64,000 bases of DNA, taken from the NCBI GenBank assembly GCA_014773175.1, contig VXCM01005907.1:36324-100323 (forward strand), given 5' to 3'. This stretch comes from Lucifuga dentata (taxonomy: Eukaryota; Chordata; Actinopteri; Ophidiiformes; Bythitidae). Positions within the stretch are counted from its first letter, which is position 1; the number at the start of each line of letters is the position of its first letter. Shown piece by piece: positions 13,418 to 24,875 of this stretch. The notes under the pieces were generated by a model that did not search any database, was not told the DNA's origin, and saw only the letters and a program-made list of their open reading frames with translations. The position numbers and the translations under genes are program-made.

Positions 13418-13780
13418 GGGTGTTTTCAGAGTTGTTTGCTGTGGTCCAATGTAAATGTCTAACGTAAAACAAACTTTACCAGAGTTGTGGTTAAGCGTTA
13501 ACCGCAAGCAACCCTTTCCAGTTCAAGATCAATCTACTGATCAATAGATTTCCTAGTAGTTGGTTCAGAACTAGTGCAGTTCATGTTCACATCACAAACA
13601 AACTGCTCCACGGTTAGACTGAAATCGGACCAAGACCACCTAGATTAGTAGCAATTGTTTTCATGCGGAACCAAGTTTGATTGCTGTGTTCACATATGCC
13701 CAAATGAATCAAACTTAAGGGGGAAATATTCAGGGTCTGAAACAAACGCTCAAAATGAACTAGGTGTGAAAACGTTCTTA
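13418..13780. mobile_element. Degenerate dispersed repeat, probably a MITE
   Basis: GGGTGTTTTCAGAG at the left and CTAGGTGTGAAAACGTTC at the right are roughly complementary. The interior contains GTGTTCACATATGCCCAAAT and repeated AGTTCA/GTTCAC motifs, like a widespread teleost element with 'tgttcacacctgccc' ends. The boundaries are approximate. Confidence 0.4.
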
Positions 13781-14218
13781 GTTTCAATCAAAGAGAAAGC
13801 TTTAGAAATGTACAGACAGGGTCACAGACATAGACTAATTGAATGTAAAATATCCTATTTATTAGCCCTTTATTGCATTGTACATTGCATACTGAGCAGC
13901 TCCAAGAGTGATTAAAGATGGGGACTATTTACTGAATAAATAAAAGCTGAAATAAATCATACCCACTTTTGTAATAATAATCCTTTGACTCCATAAGAAA
14001 AAAACAAAAAACATGGGTCATAAAAGTCTTAAAATAACTTGCCAAGAAAGAGTGGAAATTTGGCCCGTACTCAGTTACTAATGATTAGTTTAAAGTCTTA
14101 TAGATCAGAAGGAACATTTCAGCGTTTGGCCCATGCCTGGAGTAATTACTCTAACAAATAGGTTTGATGTTATCACACAGAATTGATTGCTAACACACAG
14201 TCATGCAGGAATATACAA

Positions 14219-14233
14219 ACACACACACACGCG

Positions 14234-14274
<41 letters not shown>

Positions 14275-14285
14275 ACATACAGTAC
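14219..14285. repeat. (CA)n(CG)n(CA)n alternating purine-pyrimidine tract
   Basis: A run of six GC units is embedded in CA repeats with strict purine-pyrimidine alternation. Confidence 0.97.
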
Positions 14286-15269
14286 ACTCACACATAACTG
14301 TGTGTTGCAGCCAAATAAATGAGCCTGCACTCCTCAGGCCTAATAGTCTGGCTGTAATTAACATTGTCATAGTGATAATAGCCATTTATCCTTGACATAT
14401 CACACACACACATACAACACACACACACACACACTAAAGTCTCTATCTTGTGTAGGCAGCTCGCCCAGCTGTCAGCTTGCTCATCTTTCTTTCTCCTCCC
14501 ACCTCTCTTCCTTCTTCTCCTCCTCCTCTACAACATTTCACCCCGACGATCCTTCCTTTCCTGTTTTCACATTTCCCTTTCACTCCATCATCCCTCCCTC
14601 CCTCCCTCCCTCTTCCTGTCTCCTCTTCAATATTTGTACTGTGCTCTTCTTCCTCTCTTTTCACTGTCACCCCCTTCTTTCCTTTCATTTTCTGCCATGC
14701 CCTTTTCTGTATTCATGCCACAGCTATTCTCTTTTTTCCATCTTTCCCAGCTTTTTAGTCTACATTTTCTTCACTCTTCTGTCTGTCTGTGTCTCTCTCT
14801 GACACTGCTTTTTTCTGTCCCTCTATCATGTTGTGTTCACACGGTGGCAGTACACAGCCAGCAGCAAACCGGATGTTCTTTGTTTACAGTAAGACAATGA
14901 TGTTAAGATGTTGAAATGTCATCCTGTCTCTTTCTGTATATTTTTTCAGTCCTAGAGAGTTTTATGCTAAATTTAGCCTTGGTTGGATGATTTCAAATCC
15001 CAGCCTGGCTTTCTCTCCATTTACACTAGAAATCATTTTTAATGGTTTATGCAAAACAACCTATTTTCAAATGAAGGAAGCAGTCACACAGTGCTGTTTA
15101 ATATCTCCTTTTTCAATGTATTATTGCACATGAAATGTAATAAATCTCTTGTTTTTCACAATTACCATAGCAACAAGTTGTGTTCGGCGTTGACTGTCGT
15201 ACCAACTGGTAATGTTGGCTCTTTGGAGAACACCATATGAAATGTGCTGCATCAGACACACATTACACA

Positions 15270-15270
<1 letters not shown>

Positions 15271-15335
<65 letters not shown>
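15271..15335. repeat. (CA)n microsatellite
   Basis: About 32 AC units. Confidence 0.98.
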
Positions 15336-15339
<4 letters not shown>

Positions 15340-15869
15340 CCATGCACACAAGCTGTGTTTCTTTTTTTCTTCTTGTGTACAAAAACACTCACAGAGAATC
15401 ACATATACACAGTTAAATATGCAGCACACTTTTACTATTATTAAACTATTAGAAATACAAAACCACATGGGCAAATTAGAATTAAGACATTTGAAATAAG
15501 ATATGTCACAAAATTAGATTTCTCTTTTTGCATATTTCATATTTCAAGACTATAGAATAGTTTAAAGGCACATGGTAGAATGTTCAAATGTTTAGAAACA
15601 CTCAGCAATTTTACAACTTGCAAAGTTGCAGCACAACAGTTTGTTTATCATTTGTCTTGTTAGTTTGATGTATGAGCGAGCTGAAAACCTAAAGAGCGGC
15701 CAGGCTGTCTGGCACCTCAACTTTAATCGAGACAGAGTGTCTGATTTTATCACAATTTAACTCAATGGTACTTAGAAATAGATGGGTCCAACATAAATAA
15801 AAATGCTTCAAAGGATACCGCTCACCAAACAGGCTATGCCTTTCTTTTCTGAAGTCTCTTGTTCTCTAA

Positions 15870-16288
15870 ATCCTGGTTCATGCTTCACGCAGATGCAGCA
15901 TGGACATAAATGCGGACATCTCCGCAACGGACCATCTGTGTGTCCTGGTTTTCATGCTTCTTGCGCATTCATGATCACCGTGTGATTGACCACACACTTC
16001 AACAGTGGCACTGTATGTTAACAGCTGGTTAACCACCCCAAAACATTGTTTACTTATCCTCTCTCCCTTCCACACCTCTACACACTACCTCGGTTTCCTC
16101 CACCTCTTCGTATCATTTCGCTTGACCAATCGTTGTTGGAGGCATGTAACACCAGCACGCGAACACTGTCTGTGTTGCTTAAAAAATCGAGTGGTGCGCG
16201 ACCACGCAGTTGACTGTCCAAAGCGGCATCTGCGGCCAGCCATTATGGCCGCTATTACGTCACACATACGTGAAGCATGAACCAGGCT
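15870..16288. mobile_element. MITE with TAA target duplication, PIF/Harbinger-like
   Basis: The 419-base element is bounded by an 18-base perfect inverted repeat: CCTGGTTCATGCTTCACG at 15872-15889 and its complement at 16269-16286. Both are extended by two bases of imperfect match. TAA flanks both ends (15867-15869 and 16289-16291), matching the TWA target sites of PIF/Harbinger elements. The interior is GC-richer than its surroundings and has no transposase frame, so it is non-autonomous. Confidence 0.8.
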
Positions 16289-16758
16289 TAAGTCACTGGC
16301 TTTTTCAAGTATGCAAGCTTAATCCATGCCTTTGTGTTATAACAGATGATGATAAAGATGAAGGTTAGGAAGTGATGTTTTCTCAGTTTTACGGTCTTGC
16401 TCTCATGACATGACTGCTGTTTCACTGTATAAAAAGGGTGCAAACTGGGACATTTGCTATACATCATAAATGATGGATGACATTTTAGAATGAAATCATT
16501 TATTTTGACCTCCCTCATGTTCACCGACATATGAATGGCTTATATAGAGTGTACAGTGTCAGATTAAAAAAATGAAGGTTGTCCACATTTAACTGACAGC
16601 ACTGTGTGTTGGAAGAGCACCGTGCGCTCATAAATCACTTCCCTCATTTTAATTAGCTGATGTCCGCGCGGCTACTGAGCAAGTTTATTTATTTATTTAT
16701 TTTAACACACATCTCGCTCGCATTAAAAATGTTTGGAAACTATCTCTATGCAAGTATC

Positions 16759-16796
<38 letters not shown>

Positions 16797-16895
16797 ACTT
16801 GAAAAGTTCTTACAGGATGAGCAGTGCATTAAAGCAGTTAAATCTGAAATACTGCACATACACATGTGCCTACCAGCACACACACACACACACAC

Positions 16896-16930
<35 letters not shown>
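16759..16930. repeat. (GT)n and (CA)n(GA)n microsatellites
   Basis: A GT run (16759-16793) and, 85 bases on, a CA run followed by a GA run (16878-16930). Confidence 0.95.
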
Positions 16931-16933
<3 letters not shown>

Positions 16934-17390
16934 CAAGTGCAATACACTTGATTTGTTTAATGGGTCTGTAGTAAATCGCAGCTAAGTGCCTTTAACCAAT
17001 TTTCTTTTCACAGCTGAGCCCTTATACACACACACACATACGTAGACACAGAAAACAGGCATGTGCACATAAATACACATGAATACATATAGAAACATGT
17101 GAACACTTGGGCAGACGTGACTGGACACTCGTGGTAACAGAATGAGGCAAGAGAGAAAATTAGCTTCAAAGAAAAAGAAAACATTTAAATAGGAATTCAC
17201 ACAGGAAAAATACAAAATGCACCTTTTAACATGTGCGACTTTTCAGAGCAAATAGCCATTTAAATACCATGACATCAACAAAACTAAAAACACGCTCAAC
17301 TGCTAAGACCAGGGGTTACAAATTCATATTTGACAATAATAATTGCATGGCTTTGTAGAAGTCATATCATACTTGAATCTGAAAACTATT

Positions 17391-17546
17391 AATCCATCCA
17401 TCCATCCATCCATCCATCCATCCATATAATTTCATTTATTTAGGAACAATGCTTATTGATCAACAGCAAAAACATCCATCCATTCTTTTTACCTGGAATC
17501 TGTCCAGGCTACGCCCTGGGCAGGTCACCAATCTAGCACAGATCTA
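17391..17546 (-). mobile_element. ATCC-repeat and retroposon tail fragment (minus strand)
   Basis: An ATCC run of about eight units (17391-17425) precedes unique sequence and then a second ATCCATCCATTC with CTGTCCAGGCTACGCCCTGG and CAGGTCACCAATCTAGCACA, the reverse complement of the retroposon 3' part. Confidence 0.55.
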
Positions 17547-17828
17547 TAGCTGTTAATATACAGTACTTTTATTACACATATATTTATATATGTTGTATAT
17601 GGCTTATGTCCTACACTGGGTCAGGAACAGTATACAGTATACTACCTGAGTTACACAAACATGTTCTATATAACACTATGACAGCTTTTGTTGATTATCA
17701 GATGATCACAATGTAATGTTTGTTGTGATATCAGATATGTCATTCAAACTATTGCAATTTTATATGACTAGTGCAGTGCCCATTCAAAACATGCCTGTTT
17801 AGAATGGGCCGGACTTTATGGTGTGCGC

Positions 17829-17957
17829 CGCAGCCTGCCATAATTTTGTTCTGTACGTCCTCATCAGTTAGCTTTGTTTGCTGTACAGGGTCNCGCAGCC
17901 TGCCATAATTTTGTTCTGTACGTCCTCATCAGTTAGCTTTGTTTGCTGTACAGGGTC
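17829..17957. other. Assembly junction: 64-base exact duplication across a single N
   Basis: 17829-17892 is repeated exactly at 17894-17957, with one N at 17893 between. The same pattern occurs at 23424, 26097, 30610, 32362, 33099, 34704, 56936 and 59612. Confidence 0.9.
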
Positions 17958-18413
17958 GGGTTGAGACCGTGGCACTGGACCGGAGCATACGTGCCCAGAG
18001 CGTACCCTGCCGTGCAGATTACTTTTTACCAGCACAGCTCAATTTGAGAACCACTCATCCAAACAACTTCACACATGACACTGCATGTCCTTGGGTCCTG
18101 AGCAATAAATAACTTTGTACAATGCTGGGTTCTAGAGATATTGGTGTCACATACAGAGATTTCTGTCTTTATAGTTAGATTATTTAATGTTGCAATGATA
18201 TATATGCCAGTGCTGAACCATACAGTAATTGCAGTAAAATGTACTTGCTGTAAAAATGCAACTGGAGCAGTAATACACTGTACATCTGATTTGCACACAT
18301 GCATGTACGTTCAGTGACTTTATTCTTAATGAATGCCATGTAAATGTAGCCAACAGCTTAAGTGAACCATGCATGTGACCTGTAATTTCTTTAATCTCTC
18401 TTTTTCTATCTCA

Positions 18414-18415
<2 letters not shown>

Positions 18416-18481
<66 letters not shown>
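18416..18481. repeat. (TC)n(AC)n compound microsatellite
   Basis: About 23 TC units followed directly by about 10 AC units. Confidence 0.97.
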
Positions 18482-19010
18482 CATAACACTTATCCTTTCT
18501 TTCTGTGTATGCCTCGCATAAAGACAAGTCAGAATTACTATACTGCACTCAGATGAACACTCATGTTCACCCCTGTTAAAACTTGCAATAAACAACCCTA
18601 TTAGACTCATTCTCCACTTTTGCTATACCACTAGCCTACTTGTACAAGTTTACCCATGTCAACATGGCTAGAACAAGTATTTAGGTTAGATTTAGGAATA
18701 TGAGCCCCCAACCAAACCTGCAACAGAATTGTGATAGATGAGTTTGTCTTTTAACAGTGCGTTCAAATGCAAATTTAGCAGATGTTTCCAGGGAATTAAA
18801 TTTTCTAAGCACAACACATATATGAACATACTGAACATGAATAAATAAATATGTCAGATGAAATTACAGACAACAAACTTTGAAACTTTTGCCATAAGCA
18901 CAGGTGGAGCAGCAGTTATTGTTGGCACTTACCCAAACTGTGCAAAATCTATTATTACAGGACTGAAAAAAATTTGTACACCCCCATTTATGACCATAAA
19001 AGCCAATATA

Positions 19011-19553
19011 GACTAGACTTGTCCAAGTCACCGAATCATCAATTCGGAGGAGTTGGTCTTTGGAGTGAATCAGGAGAGCCAGTTTACACCCGGAACTGAA
19101 TGATATACTTCTGGTTACTTCCAGTTTCCAGCTTAAATGAAAGAGATTCAATATATTTGTATTATGTTTCTTTCACAGCACCATCTACTGTACATAAGGA
19201 GGCATTTGATGTAATGCACCTGAGAATCCACTAGGGAGGATCCTTGCCTATGATGAATGAACATGCTGAGTGATTCATCCATCCACTCAGGGTAGAATCA
19301 GAGAGCTGCCAAATCATTCACTCAACCAATAACCCGGCGAATCGGAGAGCCTACTGAAAATAAATAAGACTCAGATAGGCAGTGTGGCCAATTTGTGAAT
19401 GAGTGGATCAATGGGACTGAATCATTGTGGTGCCGATTGTTCACTAAATAAGTAACCCAGAGACTCAGATAGGTTGTCTGTATGATCAGGTTTTTTCCAT
19501 CGGGTGGTCCAACTGATCCGGGGTTTTAAATGATTAGAACTTCACAAGTCTAA
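19011..19553. mobile_element. Possible MITE with AGACTTGT ends
   Basis: CTAGACTTGT at the left and ACAAGTCTAA at the right are complementary over 9 to 10 bases. The interior is built from repeated GAATCA/TGATTC and GACTCAGATAGG motifs. Termini are weak and no clean target duplication is visible. Confidence 0.35.
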
Positions 19554-20827
19554 TACAGATTGTTTTTTTCCTCAAAGCTCAATGTGCCTTTTATTGTGCT
19601 GTGTAGATTCCAAAAAATGCAACCCCACCCCAGCACAGGTACATCTTTTTCTACAGTTTATGGGTCTGCCAAATAGATTAAATACAACAGTGTTTAGCCA
19701 TCAGGTCAAAATGAATTCTTCATGTTGATGTACTGTAAAATCCAACATACCAAGCTATTAAGTCACTGCTCATCTACATTATCTCCATGGTAACGTGACC
19801 TGATTTCCATGGTTTCCATATAGGTCAGCCACAGCAGGAACCCTGACACGTGGCAAGTCCCTACAGTCCTAAATAGACCATGACACATACATGTGTGTGC
19901 ATATCTTCATACTGTATATATACATGTCCACAGAAGCAAGACATTGAGTTTATGAAAATTATGCACTGTATGTATCTTTTTTGTAAATACAAAACTCAAT
20001 CCTGGTACCACACATAATCATGCGTATCAGCTGTTATGGCAGATTCCAACCACATGAAATCAGAGCCCAGCTGTTAGATGCACTTCTCACAGTTAAAGTC
20101 TGTATAAAAATAAGATCCACATGACTGAATGTGCAAGGATATGCACTTCACACAAACACACACACACAAGAAAAATGATTACATACTCACATACAACACA
20201 CAGATCGAACACGAACAGCCAACTCACATGGACATCTCGGTTAAATTGCCTTTCTGTTACTAGAGGGTATTTGTTAGCTTCCTGCTAATAAAATGCCAAT
20301 GCCAAGTCTATTAAACAATTAGCTAAATGGTTAGTAAGTGGACAGATGAGGTGTTTTTTTGTTTTGTTATTTTTTCGTTTGTTTTTTTTTAACTGCATTG
20401 TTTAGAACATGTGGAAGCATGGTTTCAGCAGTGTATCAGTGGAATGCCGCCAAAAGCACAGTGACTGATGAACTGATTTTATTTTAAATACACAAAGTCC
20501 TACACATGTGGGTATACAAGACACCAGTTTATTTACCAAGATATATGTGTGGCCTAATGTGGTGTGGCAATTTCCTTTTGTCACAACAGAAGGGTGCCTT
20601 GAGCAGTCCAAATGCCAGATGAAATATGTCCAAAATGCCTCTGTGCTTGACCTAAGTACCCCCATGGTGCCACTGTGATCAGTGCAATTGCCCCTGTGGT
20701 GCCCCCTTGTGACCCTTTGATTGAGTCAGCTGGCTTTTGATTAACTCATGTGCCCCTGTGACTGGCCCAAGTACTCCCTAAATGCCCCCCACTGGAGCTA
20801 CATCAGCCTCCTAGTGCCATTGTAGTT

Positions 20828-21314
20828 AGGGTTGCCACCTTTGTTCTGGTAAAATACGAGACAGGATGGGATTGGGGGGTTCACCCAGTGCTGAAAAGAC
20901 CTATACCACTCAGACCTATATCTTGATTTCCTCTTAGGTTTCAGGGGCGCACTTGCAGACACTGTGAAAATATAAAAAACAGAGGCACTTGACTTCCCGA
21001 GGTGATCAGTGAGGCAGCAATGATGACGCTGATGTAACGTGACTCTCATGCAGCAGCTCGCAAAGGCTGAACTCCACCACCAGTAAAATTACACTTCAGT
21101 AAAATTACACTTCAACTCCACTTGTAAAACTGGTTTGAATGTTATTTTCAGCATGTTGAAGGCATAGTTTATAATTTTTCTATAGTTTTCTATATGAAAT
21201 GATGTTCATGAAAATATGGGACAAACTGCATCCCGTATTGAATCAATACGGGATGTAGCATTCTACTTTGAAATCTGGGACAATCCTGTATTATACAGGA
21301 TGGGTGGCAACCCT
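20828..21314 (-). mobile_element. Internally deleted relative of the 11559-12440 transposon, copy 2
   Basis: This copy has perfect 12-base terminal inverted repeats, AGGGTTGCCACC and its complement. Read on the minus strand it follows copy 1: the TGTCCC-rich terminal part, the ATTCAAACCAG segment, the GTGTAATTTTACTGGTGGTG segment, the coding start (SASAPLKPKRKSRYRSEW), and then a jump to the right end (CAGCACTGGGTGAA...ACCAGAACAAAGGTGGCAACC). About 375 bases containing the zinc finger are missing. It is therefore a non-autonomous derivative. Flanking target duplication is not clear. Confidence 0.75.
21229..21255. repeat. Perfect subterminal palindrome in transposon copy 2
   Basis: CATCCCGTATTGA and TCAATACGGGATG are exact complements around a single A. 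Copy 1 keeps a degenerate form of it at about 11633-11661. Confidence 0.9.
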
Positions 21315-21912
21315 AATTGTTGTAGCATTACTGGAACAACTGCAGTTTGATAAATCTATGATTATGTTTTTCTGGTATGAAATAACCAGTTTTTACAGAC
21401 AGCTTTGTCATGGAATGCTGCTGAAGACCTGCAGACACCTAACTGCTCCCCTTTACAGACACAATACACATTCCAACCCCCATTCTTCCAGGGTCTCATA
21501 TACACACACCCAAGAACTCTTCAAGATCCCCTGCTGTGATTCTTCCCCATTCAGTCGTAAAGCCTGCAGAACAGATACTGTAGGACAATGAAACAGAACT
21601 TCTAAATTTCTCTGACCTCCCAAACGCCATGGTAACCAGACATTATCACCTTAGAGAGACTTGGTAACACTTTGATCTTTAAAGCTCCCCTGCCATAAAG
21701 ACAAGAACATACAGCCACTCTTATCTGCATTTGATCACCTCACAAACTCCTTCTCCAAATTGTCTCCAGAGTGTCTGCAAGCCATTCTCACAGAATTAAG
21801 GACATTTCACTGCAACGCCAAATAAGACTCTTAATTCAGAATCTATTTAGAAAACAAGAAGATATCTGAAGTTACAATAATGTTTAGAGTCATTAAATGA
21901 GTTGTCATCTCT

Positions 21913-22135
21913 NNNNNNNNNNNNNNNNNNNNNNNNNNNNNNNNNNNNNNNNNNNNNNNNNNNNNNNNNNNNNNNNNNNNNNNNNNNNNNNNNNNNNNNN
22001 NNNNNNNNNNNNNNNNNNNNNNNNNNNNNNNNNNNNNNNNNNNNNNNNNNNNNNNNNNNNNNNNNNNNNNNNNNNNNNNNNNNNNNNNNNNNNNNNNNNN
22101 NNNNNNNNNNNNNNNNNNNNNNNNNNNNNNNNNNN
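21913..22135. other. Assembly gap (223 N)
   Basis: A run of N; the only multi-base gap in the window. Confidence 0.99.
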
Positions 22136-22419
22136 ATTTAGTTAAGTAAAGATCATCAGATTTCATAATAGAGTGTTTTAGATGTTTAGATTTTGTGACA
22201 AAGTCCTATTAGATAACAAAAGAGATGATTTATTTGTGTAACATGGTTCTACTTGTGTCAGCATGTCATACTGTGAGTTTACTATATGAAAATTCTATGT
22301 ATCATGCTTTGACAATGGGAAATGAGTGGACTTAGTATAAGTTATGTTTCTGTAATATCACAGAGATTAAGCTGCTTCGAGCTGTTTGGCTACCTTCTTG
22401 ACATCATTGGGAAGAGCGC

Positions 22420-23490
22420 CTATAAAAACAAAGCATGGGTGTGTTCTTCACAACACACGAAGGGCTTTTCTGTTTAAAACTCCACACAGCCCATTGTTCT
22501 CTGTCTTACTCTCTTGCCTCTCTTTGGCTGCTCCCTCTTTCGCTCCAGGACCTCTCCAGCCTCTCTTGGCCATCCTATCTCCAGGCCGCATGGCAGCTTC
22601 TCTTCTCTTCTCTTCTCTTCTCTTCTCTTCTCTTCTCTTCTCTTCTCTTCTCCTTTCTTCACCGCGCTGCTAAAACTCCGGCTAGCGGTTCTTTTATTCT
22701 AAAGTAATCTCAAGTATTTGTTAGCTGCTCTAAGAAGTTTGTGCCTGAATCAGCAATAGATGTTATCACAACCTCCACGTGATTTCATTCAAGCTATTCA
22801 GTTCTAGCTACAGTTAGTTCTCCAAGTTAGCACTGCGCCATCACGTGTCTCGGCTCTACTGACCACGTTGGGTAAACTCGAGCACTGCAACTCAGTTCGA
22901 CCCTAAGTCCAGCTCCCAGCTCCAGCTGTTCATCGATAGGTGCGCTGATCTGGCTCCAAAGGAAGACTCGTTTGTCTGGACCCGTGGCCTGACACCGTGA
23001 ATCTGACACCCGAATCCTGAGGACTGCCTGCGCGCACCACGTGGTGACTTCAGCCAAGGCGTGACCCATGCTGGATGCATCCGACCTTTCCACACCATTG
23101 GAGTGATCAGGCCCAATGTAAGATCTTGTCTTTGCCGATGTTAAAGTGATGCAGCCTAACTACGTTATTTTCCCATTTCCATATGTTTCTTACTAACCAT
23201 TTTCTATTTTCATAATTGCTGTATTAATAACTCTGTAAAGTAAAGCTAGACTTGGTCTATGTTAGAATAGGTTAGGATTTTATTTTGAAATTCCACTAGT
23301 TTTCCGTTGTCAAGCCTGGTTTTCATATCTCACGTAATACCTACCTCATTTGTATATTATTCTATTTCTCATCTGTAAATAAATGTTAACCTGTACAATA
23401 GTACTTTGTTTGCCTGTTTCAGTNATTCTATTTCTCATCTGTAAATAAATGTTAACCTGTACAATAGTACTTTGTTTGCCTGTTTCAGTT
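22420..23490 (+). promoter_or_regulatory. TATA-to-AATAAA bounded block; possible solo LTR or short transcription unit
   Basis: CCTATAAAAACAAAG at about 22420 is a good TATA box. Downstream the sequence is clearly GC-richer than its surroundings to about 23120. AATAAA at 23381-23386 (repeated at 23447 by an assembly duplication) is followed by a GT-rich TTTGTTTGCCTG, as in a polyadenylation site. No protein frame stands out. The combination resembles the promoter-to-poly-A part of a long terminal repeat, but I could not find matching TG...CA ends. Confidence 0.3.
22593..22653. repeat. (TTCTC)n pentanucleotide repeat
   Basis: About 11 to 12 units of TTCTC inside the TATA/AATAAA-bounded block. 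Confidence 0.97.
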
Positions 23491-24561
23491 TGGAGAAGAA
23501 ATCACTGAATGAGTAAAGGATCATTACCTTTTCAGATTTGAGCCTGGATATTAATTTAAGATTTGAGACTGGATATTAATTAAATAATCAAAATATTAAG
23601 TTTAAATGACTTAATTTTCCACATAACATGGATGGTGCTCAATTTAAATAAGATTAGTATTTCATTATTGAAATTATGATCTTAACATTGCAACCTTGCA
23701 TACCATTGCTTTACCTTAATTATCTGTAGCATACTGCTGATATGCTACATTGTAGTCCATGCAAATACTCCTGAGGTCAGCCTAAATGTCCTGTAACCAG
23801 CCCAAATACTCCCCCTGTTTGGGTCAAATGCCACCAAAGTGCCCCAGTGATCCATCCAAATACACCCCACTTCCCCAGCAGCCTTTTGATCTTACCTTTC
23901 CTTTTAGCCAAAGTGCCTAAATAATATTAACTGCTGCCCCATAGAAAATATGTGCAAATACTGCAATACTACATGAATTTGCATCTTCAGTGTATTGTTA
24001 AATAAACTCAAGTATCTAATATAGTCTGTCTCCTAGATTTTAGGGATAAGAATTGCCAGACAGAATAAACTTTTTATCACACTTGAAATGAAACTTCTTT
24101 TGTTATACAGTACAATCTTCACTTCAATTATATACAGGACAATAGAACAACCTAGAACTCCATTGTTCAGTTTCTCCCATTATTACATAATTTAGGAAGT
24201 CTTAATTTGTTATATGGTCAGCAGATGGGGCTGGAGATGTTTGAGCCCAAGGCCACTATATTTGTGGTATCTGTATAGGTGAAGAGGTCAAAATAAAAGC
24301 AAGAAAGAGATAAGAGTAGTATATGTTCCAAACAATTTCCCCCAAATGAGAAACTTGACTCTTTAAGGAATAAGCAGAAAGTAGATAGGGTAGACACAAT
24401 ATGTGTGTGTGTGTGTGGGTTAGAAAATGTAAGGAAAGAGTGATAGACCAAAAGAGTGAAAGAGAGAAATGCTTACATACTCTTACTATAAGTCACAGTT
24501 GGAATTTAATTTGAACAGAAGCGCAAAAAGCTTCAGCTTTTCACTGTCAACTCCTTTACGC

Positions 24562-24581
24562 TGTGTGTGTGCGTGTGTGCG

Positions 24582-24624
<43 letters not shown>
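24562..24624. repeat. (TG)n microsatellite with GC interruptions
   Basis: TG repeat interrupted by three regularly spaced TGCG steps in its first half. Confidence 0.96.
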
Positions 24625-24625
<1 letters not shown>

Positions 24626-24819
24626 TGTCCGTATGATGGGTAGCCTCGCTCTAGTTGCTTCATTTGAAATCCCACACACCTAACAGTGCATGTACACACA
24701 CAATGTATGCATGAATAAGCTCCACTGGAGAGAGATGCTGCTTTCTACACTTCATTTCTCTCTACAAGATGCACACAAACATATTTTGTCAGTGCTTGGC
24801 TGATTCATAAGTGAACACA

Positions 24820-24822
<3 letters not shown>

Positions 24823-24869
<47 letters not shown>
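24823..24869. repeat. (CA)n microsatellite
   Basis: About 23 AC units. Confidence 0.97.

Positions 24870-24875
<6 letters not shown>

Noticed and set aside
22827..23116. Overlapping minus-strand frames in the GC-rich block
   Set aside because: Stop-free mainly because of GC content; no recognisable domain, and the strand is opposite to the TATA/AATAAA signals.
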